Positions 43,907 to 52,053 of a stretch of DNA of 64,000 nucleotides are shown in pieces (position 1 is the stretch's first letter; each line of letters begins with the position of its first letter). The notes under the pieces were generated by a model, which ran no database searches, was not told the DNA's origin, and saw only the letters and a list, made by a program, of their open reading frames with translations. The translations under genes and the position numbers were made by a program. Source of the stretch: a virus. The stretch spans positions 45,587 to 109,586 of the IMG/VR virus record IMGVR_UViG_3300047444_000783. One strand, written 5' to 3'.

Positions 43907-44524
43907 CTATTCTGATTTGGCCGTCAAGGGCAGGTCGGAGAATTCAAGGAAGACGACCGGCGGTTTGAATTTCCGGCCGATGTATTTGCACTGAACGCCT
44001 CCCAGTTGCGGAGAGGTCGCGAACGGATGCTCGTACCGGCCGCCCTTCATTCCGGTCAGGGACGGGCTGTCCAGGCGTAGCCCGCAGGCGGGGCAATTGA
44101 AGACACCGCCGACCATCTGGAGACTCAGCCCGCGGTCGCTGATTTCCGAGCGGATCTGGTCGCGGACGTGCGCGATCTCGGCGATCATCTCAGCGCGGAG
44201 CGCGGAATCCATCTCCTTCGCAGTTCCAACTGCAAGGCCAACTGCAGCGTCTGCGTTGAAAGTTACGCCGTCGCCGACATACGAAACGCCTTCGTCCAGG
44301 CCAAGCCCCATTGCCGACATTTTCGCCATGTTCTCCTGGCTGGTCGGAACCTCAATGTCGGGCTTCGCTCCGGCGATGAACTTACGGGCGCCCGTCTCGT
44401 CCTGAACCCATTGGCCATCTTTCTCCTCCGGCAATTCGGTCCCCGGCAGTATCATCTCGGCGACTGGCGGGCCTCCCGCGGTCCCGCCTTCCTGACTGTG
44501 CTTCTCGTGATCTTTCTTCGGCAT
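43907..44524 (-). CDS. hypothetical protein with zinc-ribbon
   Basis: A 205 aa protein. The N-terminal half is disordered and acidic, the middle helical (LRAEMIAEIAHVRDQIRSEI), and the C-terminal part has FNCPACGLRLD, with a single later Cys (GVQCKY). Ten bases separate it from the terminase start side. Function unknown. Confidence 0.6.
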   Translation of the reverse strand: MPKKDHEKHSQEGGTAGGPPVAEMILPGTELPEEKDGQWVQDETGARKFIAGAKPDIEVPTSQENMAKMSAMGLGLDEGVSYVGDGVTFNADAAVGLAVGTAKEMDSALRAEMIAEIAHVRDQIRSEISDRGLSLQMVGGVFNCPACGLRLDSPSLTGMKGGRYEHPFATSPQLGGVQCKYIGRKFKPPVVFLEFSDLPLTAKSE

Positions 44525-44533
44525 GGTCTCTCC

Positions 44534-46105
44534 TTAAAGGTGGTTGTATTCCGGAGTTCCGGAATTCTCCTGTTTGTCAAATAGTGAAAAGTCGGTGTTG
44601 TGGGCGCCGCGGCCGTCATCCGGGAGCGGCGCCTCGTCGAGCATCGTGAACAGGCGTGGATCGAGTTCCATCAGGCAGTAGCAGCAGATCATCGCGCCAA
44701 ACAGCGCGTCGTCGTGCTCACCGCCTGCCGCCTCGAAACGGTCTGTCTGGTCCGGGTTTTCGTTGATGAATGCCTGGCATTCAGAATGGAGTCGAGAACT
44801 CCGGATCTCTACCGAATCGTCGATCAGGAGCGTGCGGAAGCGCGTGATCAGATCGTTCCGCGCTTTCTCGGTACCCGTGTCCCATCCCCAGAAGTTCGTA
44901 AACCGCGACTTCGCAGTCTTATCCTGCCGGCGCCACCGGTAGACCTTCGGGTACCGATGCACATGCAGGATGTTTCCGATGTGCTCGGTCATGTTGTTCG
45001 ACTCGGGCGAAATCTCGCACGTGTTGTACATGTGCCCGAGCGCACAGACCATCTGAGCCAATTCCTTCGGGTTCGCGTACCCGCGGTACTCGACGCACTG
45101 GCGGATCCGTTCGCCCTTACGGCGGGGGACCCGAAAGAACTGGGCTGCCGAGAAGTCCAGTCCGGGAATACCCTTCGCCGGGTCGGATGCCCCGTAATAG
45201 ATCTCCTTGGTTGTCGGCCATTCCCAGATCCAGAGCGGTGCCTGGTTGAGCATGCTCAACTGCTCGTTCGTCAACGGGCCGGTCGCGCTCGCGCTACGGG
45301 CGAAGTACCGGACGAGTAGTGGCTTATCTTCCTTGAAAATCAACTCGCCGGCCCATATCGGGTACCGGACGTCCCGGACTTCGATCTGCGCCAGTTTCTT
45401 TAACGGGAACGCCGGAATGCCCTTAGAGCGGAACGCCGATCGCGCAAACGACGGGTATTCCTGTTCAACCTTCTCGGCATCTCCTTCGGTCGCTTCGAAC
45501 TGCTCGGCCTGCTCTCTCCGCCAGGCCATCTGTTCCTTCGAGATTTCGAACGCATATTGATCGCGGACCTTCGAGGCCAACTCGGTTTCTTCTTTGGTGA
45601 AGTAGAACTGCGACTTCTCGACCTCCGAAGTGAACGGCTTCGAGTACGTCTTTTCCTTCCACCATCCGGCGAATACCGGTTTGAACTGCCCGCGCCCGCG
45701 CATGGCCGCATCCCACATCTTGAGGAACGCGTACTTTTCGCCCGACCCCTTGGCTGTCCCCTCGACCACACAGATGACGTACGGGTTCTTCTTTGGCAGC
45801 GACGGCAGGATGTCCGACGTCAGAATCTCCGGGTGTGTCCAGAGACCGAACTCGGTCGCGTGCACGTTGTGGAGGGTGAAACCTCGAGAGGAACCGCTCG
45901 GCTTGTTCGCCGCGTCGACGAAGAATGCGCTATTCAGACCGGGGTTGCGCATCTGCTCTTCTTTGTCCTTGCGGTTGAATCGAAGGATACCGTCCCCGTG
46001 GTTATTGACCTCGATCTCCGGGCGCATCCACCACGGCAAAAAGCTGTAGGCGAGCACGCTCATATTGAAGATCTGTTTGGAGCGCTTCATCTCGTCGGCG
46101 ATCAC
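44534..46105 (-). CDS. terL: terminase large subunit
   Basis: From GTG 46103-46105 the protein has 523 aa and starts in the middle of the ATPase domain, so this start is too late (see 46106-46531). Visible features: LHNVHATEFGLWTHPE (Walker B-like region with its Glu), ICVVEGTAKGSG (motif III-like), then the nuclease domain with YYGASDPAKGIPGLDFSAAQ (metal Asp) and GGEHDDALFGAMI (final Asp pair). It cuts and packages concatemeric DNA with the small terminase and portal. The probable full length from the ATA codon at 46531 is 665 aa. Confidence 0.85.
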   Translation of the reverse strand: MIADEMKRSKQIFNMSVLAYSFLPWWMRPEIEVNNHGDGILRFNRKDKEEQMRNPGLNSAFFVDAANKPSGSSRGFTLHNVHATEFGLWTHPEILTSDILPSLPKKNPYVICVVEGTAKGSGEKYAFLKMWDAAMRGRGQFKPVFAGWWKEKTYSKPFTSEVEKSQFYFTKEETELASKVRDQYAFEISKEQMAWRREQAEQFEATEGDAEKVEQEYPSFARSAFRSKGIPAFPLKKLAQIEVRDVRYPIWAGELIFKEDKPLLVRYFARSASATGPLTNEQLSMLNQAPLWIWEWPTTKEIYYGASDPAKGIPGLDFSAAQFFRVPRRKGERIRQCVEYRGYANPKELAQMVCALGHMYNTCEISPESNNMTEHIGNILHVHRYPKVYRWRRQDKTAKSRFTNFWGWDTGTEKARNDLITRFRTLLIDDSVEIRSSRLHSECQAFINENPDQTDRFEAAGGEHDDALFGAMICCYCLMELDPRLFTMLDEAPLPDDGRGAHNTDFSLFDKQENSGTPEYNHL

Positions 46106-46531
46106 GAGCGAGTTCGTCAGACGGTTACATGTCGTTTCCTGGAATAGCGCGCCCTGAACGAGCGTCGACCAGCGGATCTGGCGGGCCTTCAGCAGGAGGA
46201 ACCACGGCGGAAGTCCGGCTTCCCAGGCGGCAACGAATTCGGCCCACAGGATCTCCTGGGTTTCGGTGAACGGGCTGACGGTCTGCAGGCGGGGCGCCTG
46301 CCAATCCTCACCCTTCGTGTTGATGACGAAGTAGTTTTCGAGGTAGTAGCGCTTGCACTGGTGGGTCCGGCCGGTCGCGCGCGCGAGTTCGATCTGGATC
46401 GCGCCGATCTCCTTCTCGGACAGCCGGGCGAGCGTCGCCCGTCGGTCGCCCTTGTTCTCGGCAAGACGGGCGTCCAGGAGTTCGATCAGATCCGAAACGT
46501 ATGCGTCTCGGCGTGGGATCCGCTGTGCTAT
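46106..46531 (-). other. N-terminal part of the large terminase, no canonical start codon
   Basis: The terminase frame is open upstream to a stop at 46565-46567 and reads as terminase: WFLLLKARQIRWSTLV is a deviant Walker A of the KARQ-x-x-xST kind, preceded by FVINTKGEDWQAPRL. There is no in-frame ATG, GTG or TTG. The best candidate is ATA at 46531-46529 (product begins IAQRIPRRDAYVSDL), placed 7 bases after AAAGGG. I am confident that this stretch is coding and less sure of the exact initiation codon. Confidence 0.72.
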
Positions 46532-46591
46532 CGTTCCGCCCTTTAGGGGGGAAGGTCTTACATATCAGCCGGCGGCAACCGGCGTACGAAG

Positions 46592-47041
46592 CTATTGGGC
46601 TTCCAGGCGGTCAATCAATGCGTACATTCTAAACAAGCCTTCTTCGAAGTGCTGCTCTCGCTCTGACTCTGGCGTCAACTCTGTCACGAGCATTTCCTCG
46701 CCGATATCAAACATTTGACCGCGCTGGTACTCACAGTCAAACTTGGCTAGTGCCCCGACCATGACAGCCGCGTGACGTTCATTAGGTGCACGACGATCTT
46801 TGGCGGCAAGCCATTGGGCGACCAGTCTTTCGGGGCGGTTATCTGGATAGACGCATGTCCAGTGGCTGTCGCCGGCCGCGAAATTACGAAATACGAAATC
46901 GCCAGTATGGATCTCGCGGTTGCATGTATGGCACGGATCACCATCAAACCCAGCCTCGATCTTGACCTTTTGACCCTTCCAGCCCGTCCACTTCCAGATC
47001 TCCCAACCTCGATAGATAATCGGCAGCGCTGGCGTGCTCAT
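46592..47041 (-). CDS. hypothetical protein with zinc motif
   Basis: A 149 aa protein with DPCHTCNREIHTGDFVF followed by HWTCVYPDN, a possible C-x2-C...C zinc site of the kind seen in small phage proteins that record harvested or incoming material. The C-terminal half is helical and acidic. It ends 60 bases before the terminase reading frame begins. Confidence 0.6.
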   Translation of the reverse strand: MSTPALPIIYRGWEIWKWTGWKGQKVKIEAGFDGDPCHTCNREIHTGDFVFRNFAAGDSHWTCVYPDNRPERLVAQWLAAKDRRAPNERHAAVMVGALAKFDCEYQRGQMFDIGEEMLVTELTPESEREQHFEEGLFRMYALIDRLEAQ

Positions 47042-47559
47042 TCGGTCCTCCCGCGTTCTTTCAGGATCGTCTTCAGGCCGATCTCCTTCGCCATCGTCTC
47101 GAGGTCCATCGTATCGGTATCGGTTAGAAATCCTTGTTTCTTCAGCAGTTCAAACTGCTCGCGCATATAGAGCGCCTCGTCACTGTTCGGGATGAACGAA
47201 CCGCCGGTCGCAGTCAGCGGCGTCTGCGGATTCACCGGGAGCGCCGGCATCAGCCCGGGCATTGTCCCGGCGACCGACCGCCGCTCGATCTGAACGACCC
47301 GCACGATCAGCACTCCGCACACGTAGAGGAAGGCGGTGGCGACCAGCAGGAATATCGTGGCGACGAAGATCAGGAGCAGGGCCGAGAATGGCGCGCTCGG
47401 GACCGGCGATAGCCTGAGCACCCAATAGCGCTCGACCGGGGGGAAGGTTAGAACGATGATCAGTGCAAGCATCGCCAGGCGCACATACGGCCAGACGGCT
47501 CGACCAGTCCCCCAGACAACCGATCCCACGCGCGCGCCAGCTAACCAGAATTTATTCAA
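47038..47559 (-). CDS. two-helix membrane protein
   Basis: A 173 aa protein with TTG start (47557-47559) overlapping the end of the upstream gene. Two transmembrane helices (about residues 27-41, LAMLALIIVLTF, and 58-85, ALLLIFVATIFLLVATAFL) are followed by a soluble acidic tail (YMREQFELLKKQGFLTDTDT). A holin-like or envelope role is possible but not supported by a family match. Confidence 0.55.
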   Translation of the reverse strand: MNKFWLAGARVGSVVWGTGRAVWPYVRLAMLALIIVLTFPPVERYWVLRLSPVPSAPFSALLLIFVATIFLLVATAFLYVCGVLIVRVVQIERRSVAGTMPGLMPALPVNPQTPLTATGGSFIPNSDEALYMREQFELLKKQGFLTDTDTMDLETMAKEIGLKTILKERGRTE

Positions 47560-47755
47560 TGAAACCCCTTAGATGACAGTTCCGTATCTCTACGCCAACA
47601 ACGCCAGCAGGAACCACGATCATCGGAGAATGCTTAAAAATAAAGCGGCCTCGCGTCGATCCGGTGCGTTCAATTCTCACGCCGTCCAATATCTGTCCGT
47701 CGCTCATCACGTAAGATGGCGGGTCTGTAACATGCTGATATTTAACATCTGCCAT
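47552..47755 (-). CDS. small beta-rich hypothetical protein
   Basis: A 67 aa protein (MADVKYQHVTDPPSYVMSDG). The ATG at 47753-47755 overlaps the upstream stop as TGATG. The C-terminal half (IVVPAGVVGVEIRNCHLRGF) looks like two beta-helix turns. No family recognised. Confidence 0.55.
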   Translation of the reverse strand: MADVKYQHVTDPPSYVMSDGQILDGVRIERTGSTRGRFIFKHSPMIVVPAGVVGVEIRNCHLRGFIE

Positions 47756-48360
47756 CAAAACATCTCCTCGTTTTCTTCCGTGACTTCCGTCGCCTGGGTT
47801 TCGATGATCTGACGAGAGGCCGGAATCGGGGCACCGCGCTGGCGCTCGTGAATCCGGTCGATCATATCCTCGTACGTCAGTTCGCCCGCTCGAGACCCGT
47901 CGTTGTTATTGATCTGCGTATTCATGTTGATCGCCACCTGCGTGCTTGCCGGCTTCTCGTTCAGCCCCAGGATCTTACTCGCCGCCTCGATTCCCATCGC
48001 AAGGGTTTCCGGGTCGATGATCTTTTCCGTGTGGATCTCGCCCGTCTTTGGGTCGATTCCGACGACAATCTTTTCGCCAGTCAGTAGCGCATCAATGGCT
48101 TCCTCGAGTTGGTTCTTGTCGAGTTTCTTGCGCAGCCGCTTTCTCAGCTTCTCGTTCTCGAGCGCGCTTTCAAACCGCGCGTCCCGCAACGCCATTTGCT
48201 GCTCGACCTCGCAGATCGCGCGACCCCGCTTGACGCTCTCCTGGACGACCGCTGGCGTCACCTGGTCGATCGTCGCAACCTCAACGATCGTCATCTCGTG
48301 ATCGCGCACCATCTTGTACCGGCGCACGTCCACCGACGCCTCGTCGATCTTGGCCGGCAA
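47755..48360 (-). CDS. probable terminase small subunit
   Basis: A 201 aa protein from TTG 48358-48360. An N-terminal helical DNA-binding-like region (TIVEVATIDQVTPAVVQESV), a basic coiled coil (EKLRKRLRKKLDKNQLEEAI) and a C-terminal GIEAASKILGLNEKPASTQV, typical of phage small terminases, support the call, as does its place a few genes upstream of terL. The frame stays open 8 more codons to ACG 48382-48384, which lies 6 bases after AGGAG, so initiation may occur there (TRRKDETNLPAKIDEASV). Confidence 0.55.
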   Translation of the reverse strand: MPAKIDEASVDVRRYKMVRDHEMTIVEVATIDQVTPAVVQESVKRGRAICEVEQQMALRDARFESALENEKLRKRLRKKLDKNQLEEAIDALLTGEKIVVGIDPKTGEIHTEKIIDPETLAMGIEAASKILGLNEKPASTQVAINMNTQINNNDGSRAGELTYEDMIDRIHERQRGAPIPASRQIIETQATEVTEENEEMF

Positions 48361-48396
48361 GTTAGTCTCGTCTTTTCGCCGCGTACCCCACTCCTA

Positions 48397-48804
48397 TTAC
48401 AACTTGGAGTTCTTCTTTAACTGTACATGGTACGCCAGTTCGATGAACCGACGTATTGAATCGGGAGACCGATCCTTAAGCCGCCTCGACTGCAGGTACG
48501 ACCTAACCTGCACGACGCTAACGCCAATCAGCCGGGCCGTCAACTCGACAGGTAACTCCTGATCGACTGACGTTATGAAAGCCCTTAGCCGGCCTGATCT
48601 ACGCCGGCGTTCGGCAATGAACGTGTCGAGGTCGGAGACTTTAAACCGGACGGTACACCCCATCTTGACGTACGGCAGGTACCCGCGGCGCTGCCAATTC
48701 TTGACCGCGTGGAACGTCACGTCCATATAGGCCGCCGCATGATGGACATCGAACAGGCGGGAGTCCATCATGACGATCTCCTCGAGAGACCCCTTCTCGA
48801 TCAT
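48397..48804 (-). CDS. double helix-turn-helix DNA-binding protein (excisionase-like)
   Basis: A 135 aa protein. Residues about 16-65 (FDVHHAAAYMDVTFHAVKNW, RRGYLPYVKMGCTVRFKVSD, LDTFI) are an HTH_17/excisionase domain. Residues about 88-130 (LPVELTARLIGVSVVQVRSY, LQSRRLKDRS) look like a second HTH. The ATG overlaps the stop of the RRM gene. It probably regulates the late operon or aids packaging-site recognition, as it lies directly upstream of the small terminase. Confidence 0.72.
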   Translation of the reverse strand: MIEKGSLEEIVMMDSRLFDVHHAAAYMDVTFHAVKNWQRRGYLPYVKMGCTVRFKVSDLDTFIAERRRRSGRLRAFITSVDQELPVELTARLIGVSVVQVRSYLQSRRLKDRSPDSIRRFIELAYHVQLKKNSKL

Positions 48805-49061
48805 GCACGCTTCGCCGGCTGCTGCGCCATCTCAACCCGGATCTTCCGGCCGAGCACGGGACAATCCCGCATCTGCTCGATCGCTTTATCCGCGTCCACC
48901 CCGTCCTTCAGGGTGACGAAGCCGAAGCCGCGGGATACCGATTCCTCGTCCCGCATGATCTTGACGGCCGCGACCCCGAAGCCGTCCGATTCAAACGCGG
49001 CCTTGAGGTTGTCCTCTGTCGCGTCGTAATTAATATTTCCGATAAACAACTGCTTTCCCAC
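48801..49061 (-). CDS. RRM-domain RNA-binding protein
   Basis: An 86 aa protein that is a single RNA recognition motif: RNP2 LFIGNI (5-10) and RNP1 RGFGFVTL (44-51), with the usual aromatic positions filled by F6, F46 and F48. It ends with a short basic tail (AQQPAKRA). It resembles the small cold-responsive RRM proteins of cyanobacteria and other bacteria. RRM proteins are rare in phages. It may bind phage or host RNA after infection. Confidence 0.85.
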   Translation of the reverse strand: MGKQLFIGNINYDATEDNLKAAFESDGFGVAAVKIMRDEESVSRGFGFVTLKDGVDADKAIEQMRDCPVLGRKIRVEMAQQPAKRA

Positions 49062-49069
49062 TGGTCCTC

Positions 49070-49339
49070 CTAAGTTTTCTCAACCTTGTCTTCCCGTACC
49101 CGCTTGATATCCTTGAACGCGTTCAGGATCAGCCTCAACTCGCCCGTACCCGAATAATCTTCGATGTCGGCCAGCAAGACCGTGATCTGCTCGACGATCA
49201 GCCGCCCGGCGATCACCCATTTCTGGACCTCGGATTCGTTCGCTGCGTTCGTCTTCGCCCAGGTCTCGCGCATCGCCTGGTACATGCGCATCAGTTGTAG
49301 CAGCCTGCCTTCGAACTCCTGATCGTCCTTAATGGCCAT
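49070..49339 (-). CDS. hypothetical protein, first gene of the long minus-strand block
   Basis: An 89 aa helical protein (MAIKDDQEFEGRLLQLMRMY, then ADIEDYSGTGELRLILNAF). The start is chosen at ATG 49337-49339; an in-frame GTG at 49378 would add 13 residues but has no better binding site. It is divergent from the plus-strand block. No family recognised. Confidence 0.6.
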   Translation of the reverse strand: MAIKDDQEFEGRLLQLMRMYQAMRETWAKTNAANESEVQKWVIAGRLIVEQITVLLADIEDYSGTGELRLILNAFKDIKRVREDKVEKT

Positions 49340-49378
49340 GTCCGTTAGGTTTATAGAATACTTCGGCCTAAATTGCAC

Positions 49379-49407
49379 TTGAAATAATTAAACTTAGCGC
49401 GTATCGT
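49379..49407 (+). promoter_or_regulatory. candidate promoter of the plus-strand block
   Basis: TTGAAA (49379-49384), a 17-base spacer and TATCGT (49402-49407) precede the ATG at 49415 by only a few bases, so the message would be nearly leaderless. No ribosome binding site is seen before that ATG. Confidence 0.4.
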
Positions 49408-49414
49408 GCTCGCC

Positions 49415-49618
49415 ATGTCTGTCAAATACGACGAACCGAAAGCCGGCCAATGGGTACAGCCGGTGAGGAAGGGCTACAAGTTGTCCTGCTGCGATTGCGG
49501 ACTCGTCCACCGTATGGATTTCAGAATCCACGAGGGGCGCATCCAATTCCGCGTATTCCGGCACAATCGCGCGACCGGACAAATGCGTCGGCACATGAGG
49601 AAGAGGGGCGGGTTATGA
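49415..49618 (+). CDS. small zinc-binding phage protein
   Basis: A 67 aa protein (MSVKYDEPKAGQWVQPV, YKLSCCDCGLVHRMDFRIHE) of a type common in phages, with a C-x2-C next to a conserved His and a basic, Arg-rich C-terminus. I prefer ATG 49415 over a GTG nine bases upstream. Function unknown. Confidence 0.65.
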   Translation: MSVKYDEPKAGQWVQPVRKGYKLSCCDCGLVHRMDFRIHEGRIQFRVFRHNRATGQMRRHMRKRGGL

Positions 49619-49818
49619 GCGCAGAATTTAAGCCGACGAAGAAATATCAGATCTGGTACTACACCGGCGAAGGGTATTCGTTCGAGGAATTCGACACCCA
49701 GGAAGAGGTCGCCCGATATCTCGAAAGTGGCGTTACGTTTGGCCGATGGTTCGCCACGAGACTCCAGGAGTTCGACGTCTATCTCCGTGATTGGGTTCCA
49801 CCGAAGGCGGCCGAGTGA
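49615..49818 (+). CDS. small hypothetical protein
   Basis: A 67 aa acidic protein (MSAEFKPTKKYQIWYYTGEG). ATG 49615 overlaps the previous stop and has GAGGGGCGGG upstream. The longer frame starting at 49450 is the shadow of the previous gene. No family recognised. Confidence 0.6.
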   Translation: MSAEFKPTKKYQIWYYTGEGYSFEEFDTQEEVARYLESGVTFGRWFATRLQEFDVYLRDWVPPKAAE

Positions 49819-50360
49819 TTACGCGATCGCTCAAGCTGGGGCGCCGGGAACACGAGAGTCAGGCCGAGTGGCGGGAGGCCGCTTACTCCGATGACGAGAT
49901 CTACCGGTACCGCCTGGATATAACGTTCGACCCGGAAAATCCACGGACGCTCGTGACGATCGGCCTCAACCCGTCGACCGCGACCGAGAACAAAGACGAT
50001 CCGACGATCCGCGTATGCAAGCGCATGGCAAAGGATCTGGACTGCGGGACCTACCGGATGCTCAACGCCTTCGCCTTCCGGTCGACCGACTACAAGGCGC
50101 TGTTCCGGAACCCGGATCCGATCGGGCCGGAGAATACCCTCGAGTACCTGCGATACTGGTGTGACGGCGCGACCGTCGTCGCCTGCTGGGGCGCTCACAT
50201 TACTGAGCGGCCATGGCGCCACTTCTACCGCGGGAGAGAGATCGCTGCGGCGATTCCAAACCTCCAGGCGTTGAAGGTTACGCAGAGCGGCCACCCGCAT
50301 CATCCGCTTTATCTTCCGGTCGACATCCGCCTCCAGCCATTCGCTTATGCTATCGATTGA
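49815..50360 (+). CDS. DUF1643 family protein
   Basis: A 181 aa protein started at GTG 49815, which overlaps the previous stop as GTGA. RTLVTIGLNPSTATENKDDP, TIRVCKRMAKD and RMLNAFAFRSTDYKAL are the signature segments of DUF1643, a widespread family of unknown activity found in bacteria and phages, often near DNA modification genes. It is followed by the epimerase gene. Confidence 0.8.
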   Translation: MITRSLKLGRREHESQAEWREAAYSDDEIYRYRLDITFDPENPRTLVTIGLNPSTATENKDDPTIRVCKRMAKDLDCGTYRMLNAFAFRSTDYKALFRNPDPIGPENTLEYLRYWCDGATVVACWGAHITERPWRHFYRGREIAAAIPNLQALKVTQSGHPHHPLYLPVDIRLQPFAYAID

Positions 50361-50394
50361 CCAGTCTGTCAGTATGAGAAACAGAGGTAGCACA

Positions 50395-51339
50395 ATGCGC
50401 GCGATCGTGACCGGCGGCTGCGGTTTCATAGGTTCACACCTAACAGAACTACTGCTCGAGCGCGGCTGGTCGGTCGATGTGGTCGACGATCTATCAAATC
50501 CGGTAGCCCTCCGATTCGACGGTCCGGCGAGCGTTTATCGGCGATCCGCAAGCGACCGCGGGCTGATGGGGACACTCGTACCCGGCGCTCGGGCGATCTT
50601 TCACCTGGCAGCCACCGTCGGGGTCGCGCGCGTGCTCAAGCATCCCGCTAATGTCATCCTGGGAAACATGGCCGCGACTCAGAGCGTCCTGGCCGAAGCG
50701 TTCCGCCATAACGTGCCGGTCTTCATTGCCTCCAGCTCGGAGGTCTATGGCCGGTCGATCATCCCGCTCCTGTCCGAGGAACAGGATACCCAGACGAGTC
50801 CGAACGTTCGGTGGGGTTACGCGGCTGCTAAGGCTGTCGATGAGCATCTGGCGCTCGGCTACGCGCATGACGGCCTGAAGGTCGTGATCGGCCGGTTCTT
50901 CAACATCTGCGGACCGCGCCAGTCAATGACCCACGTCCTCCCGCGGTTTATCGCGCAGGCGCAGGCCGGCGAGCCGCTGACCGTCTTTGGCGATGGCCAT
51001 CAGCGCCGCTCGTTCACCTGGGTCCACGATGCGGTTCGCGCGATCGTCGACCTGATGGACTGCCCGGCGGCGGCCGGCCAGATCGTAAACATTGGCCACA
51101 CAAGTTCTATCTCGATGAGCAGCCTCGCCCAACTCGTTATCGACATCGCAGGCAGTCGGAGCGAAATCCAGTACATGCCGATCCGAGATGCCTACGGCCT
51201 GGAATTCCGGGATATCGAACACCGGCTGGCCGATCTGACGAAGATCCGCCGGCTGATCCACTACAGCCCGACGGTCGAACTGGACGATATGATCCGGCTG
51301 ACGATCGCCCGCACGGAGGCCCATGCAGCACATCCGTAA
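50395..51339 (+). CDS. NAD-dependent sugar-nucleotide epimerase/dehydratase
   Basis: A 314 aa short-chain dehydrogenase of the extended type. GGCGFIG (7-13) is the NAD-binding loop, SSSEVYG (113-119) holds the catalytic Ser region, and Y142-x3-K146 (WGYAAAKAVDEHLAL) is the catalytic pair. GPRQSMTHVLPRFIAQA and RSFTWVHDAVRA match UDP-sugar 4-epimerases and 4,6-dehydratases. The start ATG 50395 follows AGAGG by 7 bases. It could feed the DegT aminotransferase and the glycosyltransferases of the left-hand cassette. Confidence 0.82.
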   Translation: MRAIVTGGCGFIGSHLTELLLERGWSVDVVDDLSNPVALRFDGPASVYRRSASDRGLMGTLVPGARAIFHLAATVGVARVLKHPANVILGNMAATQSVLAEAFRHNVPVFIASSSEVYGRSIIPLLSEEQDTQTSPNVRWGYAAAKAVDEHLALGYAHDGLKVVIGRFFNICGPRQSMTHVLPRFIAQAQAGEPLTVFGDGHQRRSFTWVHDAVRAIVDLMDCPAAAGQIVNIGHTSSISMSSLAQLVIDIAGSRSEIQYMPIRDAYGLEFRDIEHRLADLTKIRRLIHYSPTVELDDMIRLTIARTEAHAAHP

Positions 51340-51496
51340 GATCGAACCGGAAAGCCGGGCAACCCACATGCTGTGTCCGGGCTGCAACCTCAAGAGAACG
51401 CTCGCCGAGTTCATGCGGGCCGGTCTCGTGTACGCCTATTGCGCCGTCTGCCGCGCGCGTCAGCCTAAACTTCGCAAACCGATGAAGGTGAATTAA
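51323..51496 (+). CDS. 57 aa zinc-ribbon protein
   Basis: A short gene (MQHIRKIEPESRATHMLCPG, then CAVCRARQPK) with two Cys-x2-Cys pairs, the layout of a four-Cys zinc ribbon. It overlaps the end of the epimerase gene by 17 bases and its stop directly abuts the next ATG. Confidence 0.55.
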   Translation: MQHIRKIEPESRATHMLCPGCNLKRTLAEFMRAGLVYAYCAVCRARQPKLRKPMKVN

Positions 51497-51718
51497 ATGA
51501 AAGCTGTTGAATTCTGTTACTGGCTACAGGGCTATTTTGAAATACAAGGTAAGGCGGAGCAGCGCGGCACAACCCTGGTACAGGCGCAAGTGGAGGACAT
51601 CCAGAAGCATCTCGCGCTCGTCTTCAAGCACGAGATTGACCCGTCTTACCCGGATCAGCAATCGCTGAATAATATTCATCACGGTGGCATCATTAACGAT
51701 GGGATGATCCGATGCTGA
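51497..51718 (+). CDS. conserved small phage protein
   Basis: A 73 aa protein opening MKAVEFCYWLQGYFEI, a motif I know from small unnamed proteins in many large phages. The remainder is helical (VEDIQKHLALVFKHEIDP). Function unknown. Confidence 0.7.
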   Translation: MKAVEFCYWLQGYFEIQGKAEQRGTTLVQAQVEDIQKHLALVFKHEIDPSYPDQQSLNNIHHGGIINDGMIRC

Positions 51719-52032
51719 CGTTTATAGAGCCGGCCGACCGGCCAGTCGTCGAAGGACTTGAAGCGCATGAAGTCGTGTACGCGAAGAACCAGCCCGAGTA
51801 CAATCCGTTGCGTGTTATCCGGTCCAGCGATAAAAGTTGTCGCGTGCTAAGTCGTTGGACACTCACGCCGCAGCAGCGCGCCGAGGTCATGGGCGGCGCC
51901 GATATCTACCTCGAGTTATCCACATTCAAGCATCCGCTCCAGCCCGTCCGTATGGCCGTCGGTGATGACGTCGACCCGGACTATGTCCGTATGGAGTATG
52001 GACTTCCGGACATCACGCCGATTCCAATTTGA
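51712..52032 (+). CDS. hypothetical protein
   Basis: A 106 aa soluble protein (MLTFIEPADRPVVEGLEAHE, then GGADIYLELSTFKHPLQPV) that overlaps the previous gene by 7 bases. No family recognised; small unnamed phage proteins of this type are common. Confidence 0.6.
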   Translation: MLTFIEPADRPVVEGLEAHEVVYAKNQPEYNPLRVIRSSDKSCRVLSRWTLTPQQRAEVMGGADIYLELSTFKHPLQPVRMAVGDDVDPDYVRMEYGLPDITPIPI

Positions 52033-52053
52033 CGTTCTACCTACAATAGAACC

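Noticed and set aside
47038-47559. Holin
   Set aside because: Two membrane helices fit, but the long soluble tail and the absence of an endolysin nearby do not support a lysis role.
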